DNA from: CADEFQ01 sp035342635
GTDB lineage: Bacteria; Pseudomonadota; Gammaproteobacteria; Steroidobacterales; Steroidobacteraceae
Direction of reading: 5' to 3'
Assembly (NCBI GenBank): GCA_035342635.1
Contig: DAOQXO010000127.1
Coordinates: forward strand, 1 to 5,163
DNA: 5,163 nucleotides
Shown piece after piece: positions 5,159-5,163 of this stretch. Position 1 is the first letter of the stretch; the number at the start of each line of letters is the position of its first letter. Under the pieces are notes generated by a model, which worked only from the letters and a program-made list of their open reading frames with translations, made no database searches and was not told the origin of the DNA. Both the position numbers and the translations under genes were made by a program.

Positions 5159-5163
5159 GAATA
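5139..5163. repeat. Second small inverted repeat at the extreme edge
   Basis: TATTCGCG (5139-5146) pairs with CGCGAATA (5156-5163) across a 9-nt spacer. The final eight bases also repeat 5092-5099 in direct orientation, as if the sequence turned back a second time onto the left arm of the large palindrome. The match runs up to the last base given, so its true length is unknown. Confidence 0.6.

Overview
This is a short, high-GC scaffold fragment with one 10-N gap at 1687-1696. Gene content, the AlgZ/AlgR-type sensor-regulator pair, a DUF4124 envelope protein and an E. coli-like AmtB C-terminus point to a gammaproteobacterium, perhaps of Xanthomonadales/Nevskiales/Steroidobacter type. The lineage is an inference. 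The first ~190 bases have a different codon style (about 59% GC by hand count, with TTA, ATA and AAA codons), so they may not belong to the same genome.

Layout, all genes on the + strand. 1-191: the 3' end of a GspJ-like type II secretion pseudopilin gene. About 199-1284: an AmtB-type ammonium channel that lacks its signal peptide, TM1 and part of TM2, and is fused directly to the end of the gspJ-like gene. 1285-1491: a spacer packed with five GC-rich hairpins. 1492-1967: a secreted DUF4124 protein interrupted by the N gap. 2057-2941: a beta-hydroxyacid dehydrogenase. 2938-4005: an AlgZ/FimS-like LytS-family histidine kinase. 3980-4720: an AlgR-like LytTR response regulator. 4786 (or 4717)-5127: an unrecognised small protein. 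The window ends in a 38-bp perfect inverted repeat.

The best-supported functional unit is the tightly packed run dehydrogenase - sensor kinase - response regulator. Neighbouring genes overlap by 4 and 26 bases, and the hypothetical gene may overlap the regulator by another 4. The kinase would sense an envelope or membrane signal through its N-terminal membrane domain and phosphorylate Asp55 of the regulator, which binds DNA through its LytTR domain. The targets cannot be read from this window.

I did not find a convincing new biological system. The most unusual signals are structural: the gspJ/amtB fusion, the gap that breaks the DUF4124 frame, and the fold-back palindrome at the right edge that supplies the last gene's stop codon. 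I read these mainly as assembly or amplification artefacts until shown otherwise. The hairpin cluster after amtB and the dehydrogenase-algZR linkage are the more likely biological points of interest.
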